DNA of 64,000 nt, taken from contig NZ_CP097484.1 of the NCBI RefSeq assembly GCF_023546765.1, forward strand, positions 5,194,501 to 5,258,500, given 5' to 3'. A program made the translations under genes and the position numbers. Source of the DNA: Methylobacterium tardum (GTDB taxonomy: Bacteria > Pseudomonadota > Alphaproteobacteria > Rhizobiales > Beijerinckiaceae). Below are positions 1 to 8,276 of this stretch, one piece after another; position 1 is the first letter of the stretch; every line of letters begins with the position of its first letter. The notes below the pieces were generated by a model. The model was not told where the DNA came from. It saw nothing but the letters and a program-made list of their open reading frames with translations, and made no database searches.

Positions 1-150
1 CTGGGTGCCCCAGATCGGATCGAAATTGGCGAGGTTCGCCTGCGGGACGAAGCGCAGCACCTTGGCGCCCTGGGCGAGCGCCGGGCGTGCGATCTGCGGT
101 GCGGCCAGCCCGAGCGCGGCCGAGCCCTTCAGGAACGTCCTGCGGTCCAT
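1..150 (-). CDS. Peptide-type ABC transporter substrate-binding protein, N-terminal fragment (cut by window edge)
   Basis: Fifty codons are visible, starting at an ATG read from 150 down to 148. The N-terminus carries a twin-arginine style signal (MDRRTFLKGSAALGLAA, ending PALAQ), so export by the Tat system is likely. The mature start (LRFVPQANLANFDPIWGTQ) matches the opening strand of family 5 (SBP_bac_5) binding proteins, which capture peptides, nickel or similar ligands in the periplasm for an ABC importer. The rest lies before base 1, so ligand type cannot be judged. The family call rests on the Tat signal plus this short motif and is fairly secure; the substrate is unknown. Confidence 0.75.
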   Translation of the reverse strand, partial: MDRRTFLKGSAALGLAAPQIARPALAQGAKVLRFVPQANLANFDPIWGTQ

Positions 151-697
151 CGTCTTCTCCCTGGCGATGCGGGTCTCAAGCACTGATCGCCGGCCCACAC
201 CTTGTGGGCGAGTTTGAACGGTTCTGACGCGGGGGCGCAATGGCCCGGCGTGACAACGGGGCCCGGGCACGCGTCGGCCCAGCCGCCGACCGCGCGGCGG
301 CGACAGGATGGGCGTCGTTGGTCTCGGTGCGGATCGGGCTCACGGACAGCGTCTCGCAAGCCCCGCGCCAGCCAGGCCGGGAGTGCGTTATGTATTCAGA
401 TTGGCGGGGGATTTGTCCGCGCCCGGATACGGGGCCCGGCGCCTGCGCGGCCGTTGCCCCGATCCCGTCCGCTCACGGGTCCGACAGCTTGGATCAGTCG
501 CCGACCCGGGACGGGAATCGTTCGGTCCGGCTCCCGGAGCACGCCGAGCGAAGCCGCTCCACCCCGTCATTCCGGGGCCGCGCAGCGGAGCCCGGGATCC
601 AGAACCGCCGACGCGTCAAGGGCTGGCACAACCTGCGCGTCTGGATTCCGGGCTCGCCTGCGGCGCCCCGGAATGACGGCGCGGAGGATCGGGCGCC
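151..697. other. Intergenic region between two minus-strand genes
   Basis: About 550 bases with no convincing gene on either strand; open frames here are Arg/Pro-rich shadows. Bases 565-678 hold a palindromic repeat (listed separately). The part near 150-220 should contain the promoter of the substrate-binding protein, but no clear -35/-10 pair was recognised. Confidence 0.6.
565..678. repeat. Dispersed palindromic repeat, family A, long copy
   Basis: The ends are inverted: CGTCATTCCGGGG (565-577) pairs with CCCCGGAATGACG (666-678). The interior has a second partly inverted pair around GGATCCAGAAC and GTCTGGATTCC. Related copies are at 4358-4393 and 15106-15246. The element is non-coding and can fold into one long hairpin, like REP/BIME-type elements. 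Confidence 0.8.
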
Positions 698-1975
698 TCA
701 GCCGACCTGGCGCAGATGCCCGCCGCGCGCGCCGGGCACCGCCTGCATGGCGCGGATGAAGGCCGCGATGCGCGGCGCGATCACCGCCCGGTAGCGGGAG
801 CCGTTGAACACGCCGTAATGGCCGACGCCGGCCTGGAGGTGGTAGCCTTTGCGCGCCTCGGGCAAGTTCGGCGTCAGGTCGAGGGCCGCCTTGGTCTGGC
901 CGACGCCGGAGATGTCGTCGTTCTCGCCCTCGACCGCGAGGATCGCGCAGCGCCGGATCACCCCGGGATCGACCGGCACGCCGCGATGCCGCATCTGCCC
1001 CTTCGGCAGAGCGTGATCGGCGAACACGGTCTGGACGGTCTGGAGATAGTACTCGGCGGTGAGGTCCATCACCGCGAGATACTCGTCGTAGAACTCCCGG
1101 TGCTTCTCGGCCGAGTCGCCGTCGCCCGTCACCAGGTGGTCGAACATGTCCGAATGGGCGGTGACGTGGCGGTCGAGGTTCATCGCCATGAAGCCCGACA
1201 GCTGCAGGAAGCCCGGATAGACCTGGCGCCAGGCCCCCGGATAGATCGGCGGCACGAGGCTGATCGTGTTCTTCTCGAACCACGCCTGTCCGCGCTCCTG
1301 CGCGAGGCAGTTCACCGCGGTGGGCGAGCGGCGCGTGTCGATCGGGCCGCCCATCAGGGTCATCGAGACCGGCACGGCGGGCTCGTCGGCCGCCTCCATC
1401 AGCGCCACCGCGGCGAAGACCGGCACCGCCGGCTGGCACACGGCCATGACGTGCAGGTCCGGCCCGAGGACCGCGAACATCTCCTGCAGGTAGTCGATGT
1501 AATCGTCGAGATCGAACCGGCCGGCGACGACCGGCACCATCCGGGCGTCGGTCCAGTCGGTGATGAACACCCGGTGGTTCGGCAGCATCGCCTCCACGGT
1601 GCCGCGCAGCAGCGTCGCGTAATGCCCCGACATCGGCGCGACGATCAGCAGCTTCGGCTGCGGCTCGGCCGGGGCGGCCGGAAAGGCGCGGTCGAAGGCG
1701 ATCAGGCGGCAGAACGGCCGCTCCCAGACCACCCGCTCGGTGACCGGAACCGCCGCGCCGTCCACGACCGTCTCGGTGAACCCGAAGGCGGGCTTGCCGT
1801 ACTGGCGGGTGACGCGCTCGAACATCTCGCAGCCGGCGCTGACCGCGCGGGCATAGGGTCCGTAGGCCAGGGGATTGCCGGGCATCTGCAGCCCGTAGCG
1901 CGTGAGGTCCGCGGCGACCCGGGCCGGCGCCATCAAGGCGCGGGCACCCTCGTACATCGAGTAGGCCAGGAGCAT
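698..1975 (-). CDS. phaZ: Intracellular polyhydroxyalkanoate (PHB) depolymerase
   Basis: A 425-residue protein matching intracellular PHB depolymerases, which hydrolyse native storage granules in the cytoplasm to 3-hydroxybutyrate units. The nucleophile region reads HVMAVCQPAVP, with Cys180 in a lipase-box-like turn; this family uses Cys rather than Ser. ILAVEGENDDISG and AGVGHYGVFNGSRYR fit the Asp and His of the triad. The ATG at 1975 is chosen because it starts the typical MLLAYSMYEGARALMAP and is preceded by GAGGT; the frame is open upstream but the extra residues are not family-like. It stands alone, divergent from regB. It pairs functionally with the phasin at 18275. Confidence 0.92.
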   Translation of the reverse strand: MLLAYSMYEGARALMAPARVAADLTRYGLQMPGNPLAYGPYARAVSAGCEMFERVTRQYGKPAFGFTETVVDGAAVPVTERVVWERPFCRLIAFDRAFPAAPAEPQPKLLIVAPMSGHYATLLRGTVEAMLPNHRVFITDWTDARMVPVVAGRFDLDDYIDYLQEMFAVLGPDLHVMAVCQPAVPVFAAVALMEAADEPAVPVSMTLMGGPIDTRRSPTAVNCLAQERGQAWFEKNTISLVPPIYPGAWRQVYPGFLQLSGFMAMNLDRHVTAHSDMFDHLVTGDGDSAEKHREFYDEYLAVMDLTAEYYLQTVQTVFADHALPKGQMRHRGVPVDPGVIRRCAILAVEGENDDISGVGQTKAALDLTPNLPEARKGYHLQAGVGHYGVFNGSRYRAVIAPRIAAFIRAMQAVPGARGGHLRQVG

Positions 1976-2248
1976 CGTTACCTCGCGGTCTCGGACCCGG
2001 CCGCTGGCGTCCAGCCTCGCGGCCCGGAAGGCGGGAACCCGGATCACCAGGATAATGTTCCAGCCTGAACGATTATGGAACATCCTTGCGCCGGGCGGAC
2101 TTGCCCGTCACGACGTCAGCCCGCGACAATTCGGCCGGACCGCCATGCTGGGACGGATTGCCGGACTCCCTGCCTCCGCGCCATGCGGTAGGACTCCGCG
2201 CGCCAACCGCACCGGAACCGCCGGTCCGGCGCCGCACCGAAACAGCCC

Positions 2249-3640
2249 ATGCCCGACACCGACCTCAGCGGCCTCGGCCGCGACGCCCGACACCTGCGGC
2301 TCGACACCTTCGTCCGCCTCCGCTGGCTCGCCATCACCGGCCAGAGCGCGGCGGTCGTAGGGGCGCAGTTCGGCCTCGGCCTGCCGCTGCCGTTCGGCTG
2401 GTGCTTCCTGGTGATCGCCACCTCGTCCTGGCTGAACCTCGCCCTGCGGATCCGCTTCCCGGCGAGCTACCGGCTCAGCGACGATTCCGCGGCCCTGCTG
2501 CTGGCCTTCGACATCGTCCAGCTCGCAGCCCTGCTATTCCTCACCGGCGGCCTGCAGAACCCGTTCTCGCTGCTGTTCCTCGCCCCGGTGCTGATCTCCG
2601 CGACCGCCCTGCCGCCGGAGCGGACGCTGGCGCTCGGCCTGCTGGCGGTGGGACTCGCGACCCTGCTGGCCCTGGTCCACCGGCCCCTGCCCTGGTTCGC
2701 GGACGGGCGGATCGAGCTGCCGTTCCTGTACGTCTCCGGCGTCTGGACCGCGATCCTGCTCGGCACCGCCTTCACGGGCGTCTACGCGTGGCGGGTGGCC
2801 GAGGAGACGCGGCTCCTCGCCCAGGCGCTGGCCGCCACCGAGCTGGTGCTGGCGCGCGAGCAGCACCTGTCGCAGCTCGACGGGCTGGCGGCCGCGGCTG
2901 CCCACGAATTGGGCACGCCGCTGGGCACCATCATGGTGGTGACCAAGGAGCTGATCCGCCAGCTCGGGCCCACCGCCTCCCCGGCGGTCGCGGAGGATCT
3001 GAATCTCCTGCGCGAGCAGGTCGACCGCTGCCGGGGCATCCTCGGCAAGCTCACCTCCCTCGACGGGGACGGGGCCGGCGCCGGCTTCCTGGAGACGGTC
3101 ACGTTCAGCCACCTCGTGGAGGAGCTGGTCGCCCCGCAGCGGGCGCTCGGCGCCGGGCTCGACGTCAGCAGCGCCGGCGACGGCCCGGAGCCGGCCTGCC
3201 GCCGCAACCCCGGCGTGATGTTCGGCCTCGCCAACATCCTCGACAACGCCGTCGATTTCGCCGAGGCCCGCGTCTCCGTGGAGGGGCGCTGGTCAGCCGA
3301 GCGGGTCTGGATCGAGATCCGCGACGACGGGCCGGGCTTCTCCAGCGAGGTGCTGCTGCGGGCGGGCGAGCCCTACGTGACGACCCGCAGCCACGACCGG
3401 CCGCAATCCGGCGAGACCGTGGGCGCGGGGCTCGGCCTCGGGCTGTTCATCGCCAAAACCCTGATCGAGCGCTCGGGCGCCCAGCTCGCCCTGATGAACG
3501 TCGCGGCGCCGGACGCGCACGGGGCGGTCGTGCGCGTCTCCTGGGCCCGCCACATCTTCGAGCGGGGTGCAGTGCCGCGGCATTCTCCGGAACTCAATAT
3601 CCGCCCCCCCCTGCCACCGCGCGATGTCGTCCCTATATGA
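2249..3640 (+). CDS. regB: Redox-sensing membrane histidine kinase, RegB/PrrB/ActS family
   Basis: A 463-residue kinase with about six membrane segments in residues 25-185, then a dimerisation/phosphoacceptor helix and an ATPase domain. GGLQNPF at residues 100-106 is the conserved quinone-binding loop of RegB. His219 in AAAAHELGTPLGTI is the phosphoacceptor. Cys261 in EQVDRCRGIL sits where RegB has its redox-active cysteine. N-box (NILDNAVDFA) and G-boxes (DDGPGF, GLGLGLFIAKTL) are intact. RegB-type kinases sense the quinone pool and phosphorylate RegA to control respiratory, carbon and nitrogen genes. The partner regA begins 46 bases downstream. The C-terminal tail after HIFERG is Pro-rich and probably unstructured. 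Confidence 0.93.
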   Translation: MPDTDLSGLGRDARHLRLDTFVRLRWLAITGQSAAVVGAQFGLGLPLPFGWCFLVIATSSWLNLALRIRFPASYRLSDDSAALLLAFDIVQLAALLFLTGGLQNPFSLLFLAPVLISATALPPERTLALGLLAVGLATLLALVHRPLPWFADGRIELPFLYVSGVWTAILLGTAFTGVYAWRVAEETRLLAQALAATELVLAREQHLSQLDGLAAAAAHELGTPLGTIMVVTKELIRQLGPTASPAVAEDLNLLREQVDRCRGILGKLTSLDGDGAGAGFLETVTFSHLVEELVAPQRALGAGLDVSSAGDGPEPACRRNPGVMFGLANILDNAVDFAEARVSVEGRWSAERVWIEIRDDGPGFSSEVLLRAGEPYVTTRSHDRPQSGETVGAGLGLGLFIAKTLIERSGAQLALMNVAAPDAHGAVVRVSWARHIFERGAVPRHSPELNIRPPLPPRDVVPI

Positions 3641-3686
3641 GGGACAGACCAAGAACCCGACGACGAAAACTCGAAAGGAGTGCCGG

Positions 3687-4286
3687 ATGCTTACGCAGCC
3701 CGGGACCTCGGCGGCGACCGACGCTGCCGTGATCAACGATGCCGATCCGCTGGCCGCCTTCTCCGACCGCAGCCTGCTGATCGTCGACGACGACAAGCCC
3801 TTCTCGACGCGCCTCGCCCGCGCGATGGAGAGCCGCGGCTACCACGTGCAGGTGGCCGACAGCGTCGCCGACGGCGTCTCGGCCGTCGAGGCGCGGGCTC
3901 CGGCCTTCGCGGTGATCGACATGCGCCTCGGCGACGGCAACGGCCTCGACGTGATCGCCCGCCTCAAGGAGCGCCGCCCGGAAGCGCGCGGCGTGATCCT
4001 GACCGGCTACGGCAACATCGCCACCGCGGTGACCGCCGTGAAGCTCGGCGCCTTCGACTACCTCGCCAAGCCCGCGGACGCGGACGAGATCCACGGCACG
4101 CTGATGGCGCAGCCGGGCGAGCGGGCCGACCCGCCCGAGAACCCGATGTCGGCGGACCGGGTGCGCTGGGAGCATATCCAGCGCGTCTACGAGCTGTGCA
4201 GCCGCAACGTCAGCGAGACCGCCCGACGCCTGAACATGCACCGGCGGACGCTGCAGCGGATCCTGGCCAAGCGCGCGCCGCGCTGA
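3687..4286 (+). CDS. regA: Response regulator, RegA/PrrA/ActR family
   Basis: A 199-residue regulator. The receiver domain (about residues 28-145) has the acidic pair at Asp34/Asp35, phosphoacceptor Asp78 (VIDMRLGDGNG), a switch Thr in ILTGYG and Lys in LAKPAD. The C-terminal Fis-type helix-turn-helix contains VSETARRLNMHRRTLQRIL, the hallmark of RegA. Start: ATG at 3687 with an excellent AAAGGAG Shine-Dalgarno (3674-3680); the upstream in-frame extension overlaps regB and is not family-like. It is the cognate regulator of the kinase just upstream and probably cotranscribed. The N-terminal tail of about 25 residues before the receiver is slightly long for the family. Confidence 0.94.
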   Translation: MLTQPGTSAATDAAVINDADPLAAFSDRSLLIVDDDKPFSTRLARAMESRGYHVQVADSVADGVSAVEARAPAFAVIDMRLGDGNGLDVIARLKERRPEARGVILTGYGNIATAVTAVKLGAFDYLAKPADADEIHGTLMAQPGERADPPENPMSADRVRWEHIQRVYELCSRNVSETARRLNMHRRTLQRILAKRAPR

Positions 4287-4357
4287 CGTCAGGACTCGCC
4301 ATTCAGGTTCGCGGCACGCGGCCTTCAGGTCGTCGCCTGTGGGACAGCCATCGTCCT

Positions 4358-4393
4358 GTCATTCCGGGGCGCCGCAGGCGAGCCCGGAATGAC
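4358..4393. repeat. Dispersed palindromic repeat, family A, minimal copy
   Basis: A perfect 11-base inverted pair, GTCATTCCGGG (4358-4368) and CCCGGAATGAC (4383-4393), around a 14-base loop. It is the outer arm of family A without the interior. Lying 72 bases after the regA stop, it could also act as a 3-prime stabilising hairpin for the regBA transcript; no U-tract follows, so it is not a classic terminator. Confidence 0.75.
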
Positions 4394-4552
4394 GAGGCTG
4401 GCTACTCTAAGGTGCGGGCTTGTCGCGTTGCTCCGCCTTTGTTGCCAGCGCGATAACACACACTCGGTTGCGTCGGCTGGCCTGTGTGGGCTAGCTGCAC
4501 GGGTCCCGGGCGGTTCCGTCCGGGACCCGGACTGGTTTTGAGGGCGGATTTC

Positions 4553-4798
4553 GTGAACGGGCGCAACGCCATCACCATCGTGAGCATGATGGTCCTCGTG
4601 GGCACCGAGGTGTTCGCCGTGGCGATCGCGGCCGGCTGGGCCGTCGCCGGCATCTTCGATCTCGGCGACCGGGTCGGCCATGTCCTGATGGGGATCTTCA
4701 GTCTGTTCGCGGCCTGGATCATGGTCCAGCTGTGGCGCCGGGCGACCAGCATCGAGCCGCTGAGAAGCGGTGCGCCGACGCCGCGTCGACCGGCATGA
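4553..4798 (+). CDS. Small two-segment membrane protein, function unknown
   Basis: An 81-residue protein from a GTG at 4553, preceded by GAGGGCGG. Two hydrophobic segments are visible: MMVLVGTEVFAVAIAAGWAVAGIF and LMGIFSLFAAWIMVQLW, separated by a short charged DLGDRVGH loop. The C-terminal tail is basic and Pro-rich. No known domain was recognised. Codon use and hydrophobic pattern look genuine, and an upstream ATG at 4484 would add only a Pro/Arg-rich non-membrane stretch. It precedes purS by 166 bases and is unlikely to be in the same operon, given the putative promoter between them. Confidence 0.65.
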   Translation: MNGRNAITIVSMMVLVGTEVFAVAIAAGWAVAGIFDLGDRVGHVLMGIFSLFAAWIMVQLWRRATSIEPLRSGAPTPRRPA

Positions 4799-4865
4799 AG
4801 CCTTTAGGAATACGCAGCTTCAACTTGCAATTGAGAGAACGATCCCTCCCATGCGCCTGACGCGT

Positions 4866-4895
4866 TCGACAGTCCGGGGTCGTTCCTGCTAGATA
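4866..4895 (+). promoter_or_regulatory. Possible sigma-70 type promoter for purS-purQ
   Basis: TCGACA (4866-4871) and TAGATA (4890-4895) are spaced by 18 bases and lie 69 bases before the purS start. Both boxes are imperfect. This is the best match in the gap, and is an inference only. Confidence 0.3.
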
Positions 4896-4964
4896 CCGCC
4901 CGCGGTGCGTAACGATGCCGCAGGTCATGCTCTTGTCCCGGCTATCCGTGAGACCCGTCGATCC

Positions 4965-5204
4965 ATGAAAGCCCGTATCATCGTCACCCTGAAGACCGGT
5001 GTGCTGGACCCGCAGGGTAAGGCGATCGAGGCCGCCCTCAAGTCCCTCGCCATCGAGGGCGTCGACGGCGTACGGCAGGGCAAGGTCTTCGACATCGAGG
5101 TGTCGGCCGCCGACAGCGCCGCCGCCGAGGCGACCCTGCGCACGGCCTGCGAGAAGCTCCTGGCCAACACCGTCGCCGAGAACTACGCGATCGAGATCCT
5201 CTGA
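4965..5204 (+). CDS. purS: Phosphoribosylformylglycinamidine synthase subunit PurS
   Basis: A 79-residue protein starting MKARIIVTLKTGVLDPQGKA, the standard PurS opening. PurS is the small dimeric bridge of the three-part FGAM synthase (PurS, PurQ, PurL) of de novo purine synthesis, channelling ammonia from PurQ to PurL in the cytoplasm. The ATG at 4965 gives the normal length; the in-frame ATG-less extension upstream is not conserved. The stop overlaps the purQ start by one base (TGATG), so the two are translationally coupled. purL is not immediately downstream, unlike in many relatives. Confidence 0.95.
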   Translation: MKARIIVTLKTGVLDPQGKAIEAALKSLAIEGVDGVRQGKVFDIEVSAADSAAAEATLRTACEKLLANTVAENYAIEIL

Positions 5205-5884
5205 TGCACGCCGCGGTTGTCGTCTTCCCTGGTTCCAACCGCGAGACGGACGTCGTCCGGGCCCTGCGCCGGTCGGGGGCACAGGTCAGCCTGGTCTGGC
5301 ACGCCGACCACGAGCTCCCGGCCGGCACCGACCTGGCCGTCCTGCCGGGCGGCTTCTCGTACGGCGACTACCTGCGCTGCGGCGCCATCGCCGGCCGGGC
5401 GGCCGCGATGGATGCCGTCCGGGCCCACGCGGCGCGCGGCGGCCTCGTGCTCGGCATCTGCAACGGCTTCCAGATCCTGTGCGAATCGGGGCTGCTGCCG
5501 GGCGTGCTGATGCGCAACGTCAACCGGCGCTTCATCTGCCACCGGCAGACTCTCCGGGTCGAGCGCGCGGACACCCGCTTCACCAGCGCCTACCGGCAGG
5601 GTCAGGTCATCGACGTCTGCGTCGCCCACGGCGAAGGCAACTACTTCGCCGATCCCGAGACGCTGGCGCGGATCGAGGCCGAGGGTCGCGTGGCGTTCCG
5701 GTACTGCGACGCGGACGGGACCATCACCGTGGAGGCGAACCGCAACGGCTCGCTCAACGCGATCGCGGGCGTGTTCTCCGAGAACCGCAACGTCCTCGGC
5801 ATGATGCCCCATCCGGAGAACTTCGTCGAAGGCCTGATCGGCGGGACCGATGGGCGCGGCCTGTTCGACAGTCTGGCCGCGTAG
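5204..5884 (+). CDS. purQ: Phosphoribosylformylglycinamidine synthase subunit PurQ (glutaminase)
   Basis: A 226-residue class I glutamine amidotransferase. The nucleophile elbow is GICNGFQIL (Cys in GICNG), and MMPHPENF carries the catalytic His and Glu. HGEGNYF and PGGFSYGDYLRCG are family signatures. It releases ammonia from glutamine for FGAM synthase in step four of purine synthesis. It overlaps purS by one base. The stop at 5884 is followed by an AT-rich stretch and then a structured RNA candidate ending in a strong terminator (6013-6039), which probably also ends the purSQ transcript. Confidence 0.95.
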   Translation: MHAAVVVFPGSNRETDVVRALRRSGAQVSLVWHADHELPAGTDLAVLPGGFSYGDYLRCGAIAGRAAAMDAVRAHAARGGLVLGICNGFQILCESGLLPGVLMRNVNRRFICHRQTLRVERADTRFTSAYRQGQVIDVCVAHGEGNYFADPETLARIEAEGRVAFRYCDADGTITVEANRNGSLNAIAGVFSENRNVLGMMPHPENFVEGLIGGTDGRGLFDSLAA

Positions 5885-5927
5885 AAACGGCAGAGAAAAC
5901 TGATATTAACTGACCATTAAGGTTTTC

Positions 5928-6039
5928 GAGGCATGAAGGGGCATCCAGAGATCTGGATGTCGAGTTGGACATCTCGTCCGCTCTGTTTGATGCCTCCCTG
6001 AAGACTCCTCGAAGCCGCTCCGTCCGGGGCGGCTTTTTT
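5928..6039 (+). ncRNA. Candidate structured small RNA or purQ 3-prime UTR RNA
   Basis: A closing stem GAGGCAT (5928-5934) with ATGCCTC (5990-5996) encloses a hairpin GCATCCAG/CTGGATGT (5941-5960, loop AGAT) and a short CGAG/CTCG hairpin (5961-5976). An alternative stem GATGTC (5956-5961) with GACATC (5968-5973) excludes the first hairpin, so two folds compete. A single-stranded CU-rich stretch (near 5995-6011, CCTCCCTGAAGACTCCTCG) precedes the terminator and resembles an anti-Shine-Dalgarno segment. An AT-rich region at 5901-5926, rare here, could carry a promoter. No protein-coding frame fits. Family unknown; it may be an independent sRNA or a processed 3-prime UTR. Confidence 0.45.
6013..6039 (+). 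terminator. Rho-independent terminator
   Basis: A nine-base stem AGCCGCTCC (6013-6021) and GGGGCGGCT (6026-6034), with one T-G pair and loop GTCC, is followed by six T (6034-6039). It ends the purSQ transcript and/or the candidate RNA before it. Confidence 0.88.
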
Positions 6040-6152
6040 CTGTGCCGCGCCGCACGAACGGGTTCGCGGTGGAACCGACGGCGCTGCCCGCATCGCGGGC
6101 GGACGGTCCGTCTCCCGTGTGCTCCGGCGCATCCAGGCCGGCCCGGCGATCC

Positions 6153-7055
6153 TCAGGTGTTCGAGGCGGTCCAGCGGCCCTCCATCTCGGCCCGGCGCGC
6201 CAGCATCTTCGCCTGAAGGCGGCTGCGGCGGGCGGCGATGACCGTGCCGTTGATCTCGCCGCCGAACAGGAACATGGCGGCGAGCCAGTAGAGGAAGACC
6301 AGGAACACCATCGCGGTGGCCAGCCCCCCGTAGGTCGACGCGTAGGCGTTGGAGAACCGGTCGAGGTAGTAGCCGAAGCCGAGGCCCGCGAAGAACCACA
6401 GGACCAGCGTCACGCCGATCCCCGGCAGCACCGACAGGATCGAGCGCCGCCCGGCCGCGACGAACTTATGGGCGATCACCAGGATCACCGCGAGCAGCAG
6501 GGCCGTGACGCCGATCCGCCCGATCGCCACGGCGAGTCCCAGCGGCTCAAGCCCCGGCGCCACCAGGACGATGCTGCGCCAGATCAGGGGGCCCAGCACT
6601 ACGAGCAGCGCGAAGGCCAGCATGGCGAAGGCGCCGCAGATCACGTAGCCGATCGATTCGAGCCGGGTCAGCCACCAGGGCCGGCTCTCCCGCAGGCCGT
6701 AGGCGCGGTTCAGCCCGACCCGCAGGCTCTCGACCCCCGAGGACGAGAAGTACAGGGCGAACAGCGCGCCGAGCGTCAGCACGCCGCTGCGCTGCTCGGT
6801 GAGCACCCGGTGCACCTCGCCGACGATCGGCTTGGCGATCTCCCGGGGCCACGCGTCGAAGATCAGCACCCCGGCCTCGTCGGCGAGCGACTGCGTGCCG
6901 AACAGGCCGGCGAGCGCCGCGAGCAGGATCAGGAACGGGAACAGCGAGGTCAGGGTCGAGAGGGCGATGTGGCTCGCGATCGCCCAGCCGTCGTGGGCGA
7001 CGAAGCGCTGCGCGGCGAGGCCCGCGACCTGGGATCCAGAGCGGAGAGGGTTCAC
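6153..7055 (-). CDS. YihY/BrkB family integral membrane protein
   Basis: A 300-residue protein with about six membrane helices across residues 25-270, matching the YihY/BrkB family (often mislabelled ribonuclease BN). Family-like parts include the N-terminal DGWAIASHIALSTLTSLFPFL and the C-terminal YGGLATAMVFLVFLYW followed by GGEING. Its biochemical role is not established; some relatives are linked to serum resistance or transport. Start is a GTG at 7055 with TGAGGA upstream. It faces the purQ terminator on the other strand and is transcribed alone. The last 25 residues are charged and cytoplasmic. Confidence 0.88.
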   Translation of the reverse strand: MNPLRSGSQVAGLAAQRFVAHDGWAIASHIALSTLTSLFPFLILLAALAGLFGTQSLADEAGVLIFDAWPREIAKPIVGEVHRVLTEQRSGVLTLGALFALYFSSSGVESLRVGLNRAYGLRESRPWWLTRLESIGYVICGAFAMLAFALLVVLGPLIWRSIVLVAPGLEPLGLAVAIGRIGVTALLLAVILVIAHKFVAAGRRSILSVLPGIGVTLVLWFFAGLGFGYYLDRFSNAYASTYGGLATAMVFLVFLYWLAAMFLFGGEINGTVIAARRSRLQAKMLARRAEMEGRWTASNT

Positions 7056-7287
7056 GGGCGTTCAACGATCCTCAGGCTCACGTTACGCAAGCGCACAATC
7101 CTTGGGCGGAGCGGCCCGCCGATGAACGGCGCCGGGGCCCGCCCGTCAACGCCGCCGGCCCGATCCGGTCCCGAACGCCGTCCGGTGACGCGTCCGCGCC
7201 ACGCCGGACCCGCGCGGGCGCGGCGCACGGGCCGGACGACCGAATCGGCGTTGCGATTCACCGGCCGGATACCGCTTAGATCGCGCC

Positions 7288-8178
7288 ATGCTGACTCCCG
7301 CACGACCGTCGCGCCTCGCGGCCGGCGCCCTCCCGGCCCTGTTCGTCCCGATCTGGGCGACCGGCTTCATCTCGGCGCGGGCCGTGGTGCCGCACGCCGA
7401 CCCGTTCGCGTTCACCGCGGTCCGCTTCACCGCCGTCGCGCTGATCCTGGCCGGGATCGCGGCGGCGTCCCGGGTCCGGTGGCCGGCCGACCGGGCCGGC
7501 TGGCGCGATCCGGTGATCGCGGGCTTCCTGATGCAGGGCGTCTACCTGTCGAGCACCTTCTGGGCGGTGAGCCACGGGCTGCCGGCCGGGATCGCGGCGC
7601 TCGTCGGCAGCCTGCAGCCGCTGCTCACCGCCCTCCTGGCGCAGCCGCTGCTCGGCGAGCGCGTCAGCGGCCGCCGGGCGCTGGGCATCCTGATGGGCTT
7701 TGCCGGCGCCGGCCTCGTGCTCGCCCCCAAGCTCGGCGCCACGGATCCGTCCGGGATCCCGCCGCGGGCGCTGGCGGTCAGCTTCCTGGCGGTGCTGGCC
7801 CTGACCTTCGGCACCCTCTGGCAGAAGCGGACCGGCGGCCGGGGCGACCTGCTTGCCGGCGCCACGCTCCAGTTCGTCGGCGGCATGGCCTGCGCGATCC
7901 CCCTGGCGCTGGCCTTCGGCAGCCCCGCGATCGATCCCGTGCCGACCCTGTGGCTCGGCCTCGCCTGGGCGGTCCTGATCAACTCGGTGGCGGGGATCCT
8001 GCTGCTGCTGGCGCTGATCCGGCGCGGCGCGGTGGCGGGGGTGGCCGCGCTGTTCTTCCTGGTGCCGCCGGTGGCGGCGATCCTCGGCTACCTGTTGTTC
8101 GGCGAGGTGCTGACCCCCGTGCAGGGTGCCGGGATGGCGCTCGCCGCCCTGGGCGTCGCGGTCGCCAGCCGCGGCTGA
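7288..8178 (+). CDS. EamA-type (DMT superfamily) drug/metabolite transporter
   Basis: A 296-residue protein with ten predicted helices in two repeated EamA halves. LPALFVPIWATGFISAR is the usual first helix with the family WxxxF-like motif, and the second half ends AILGYLLFGEVLTPVQGAGMALAALGVAVASR. Such carriers export amino acids, sugars or small metabolites across the inner membrane; the substrate cannot be told. ATG at 7288, divergent from the BrkB-type gene with a 232-base gap. The next gene starts 98 bases later on the same strand. Confidence 0.9.
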   Translation: MLTPARPSRLAAGALPALFVPIWATGFISARAVVPHADPFAFTAVRFTAVALILAGIAAASRVRWPADRAGWRDPVIAGFLMQGVYLSSTFWAVSHGLPAGIAALVGSLQPLLTALLAQPLLGERVSGRRALGILMGFAGAGLVLAPKLGATDPSGIPPRALAVSFLAVLALTFGTLWQKRTGGRGDLLAGATLQFVGGMACAIPLALAFGSPAIDPVPTLWLGLAWAVLINSVAGILLLLALIRRGAVAGVAALFFLVPPVAAILGYLLFGEVLTPVQGAGMALAALGVAVASRG

Positions 8179-8276
8179 GGGGCCGGGCCTGCGACGGAAG
8201 GCCCGGAAACCCTTCGCGGTCTCGCGGTTTGGTGCGCGGGTCACGACGGCCCGGGCCGGCACCGAGCGAGGCGCGG

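Noticed and set aside
6042..8276. Apparent 745-codon N-terminal extension of the Rieske oxidoreductase
   Set aside because: It passes antisense through the BrkB gene and through the EamA transporter; composition is shadow-like. The ATG at 8277 begins a proper Rieske domain.
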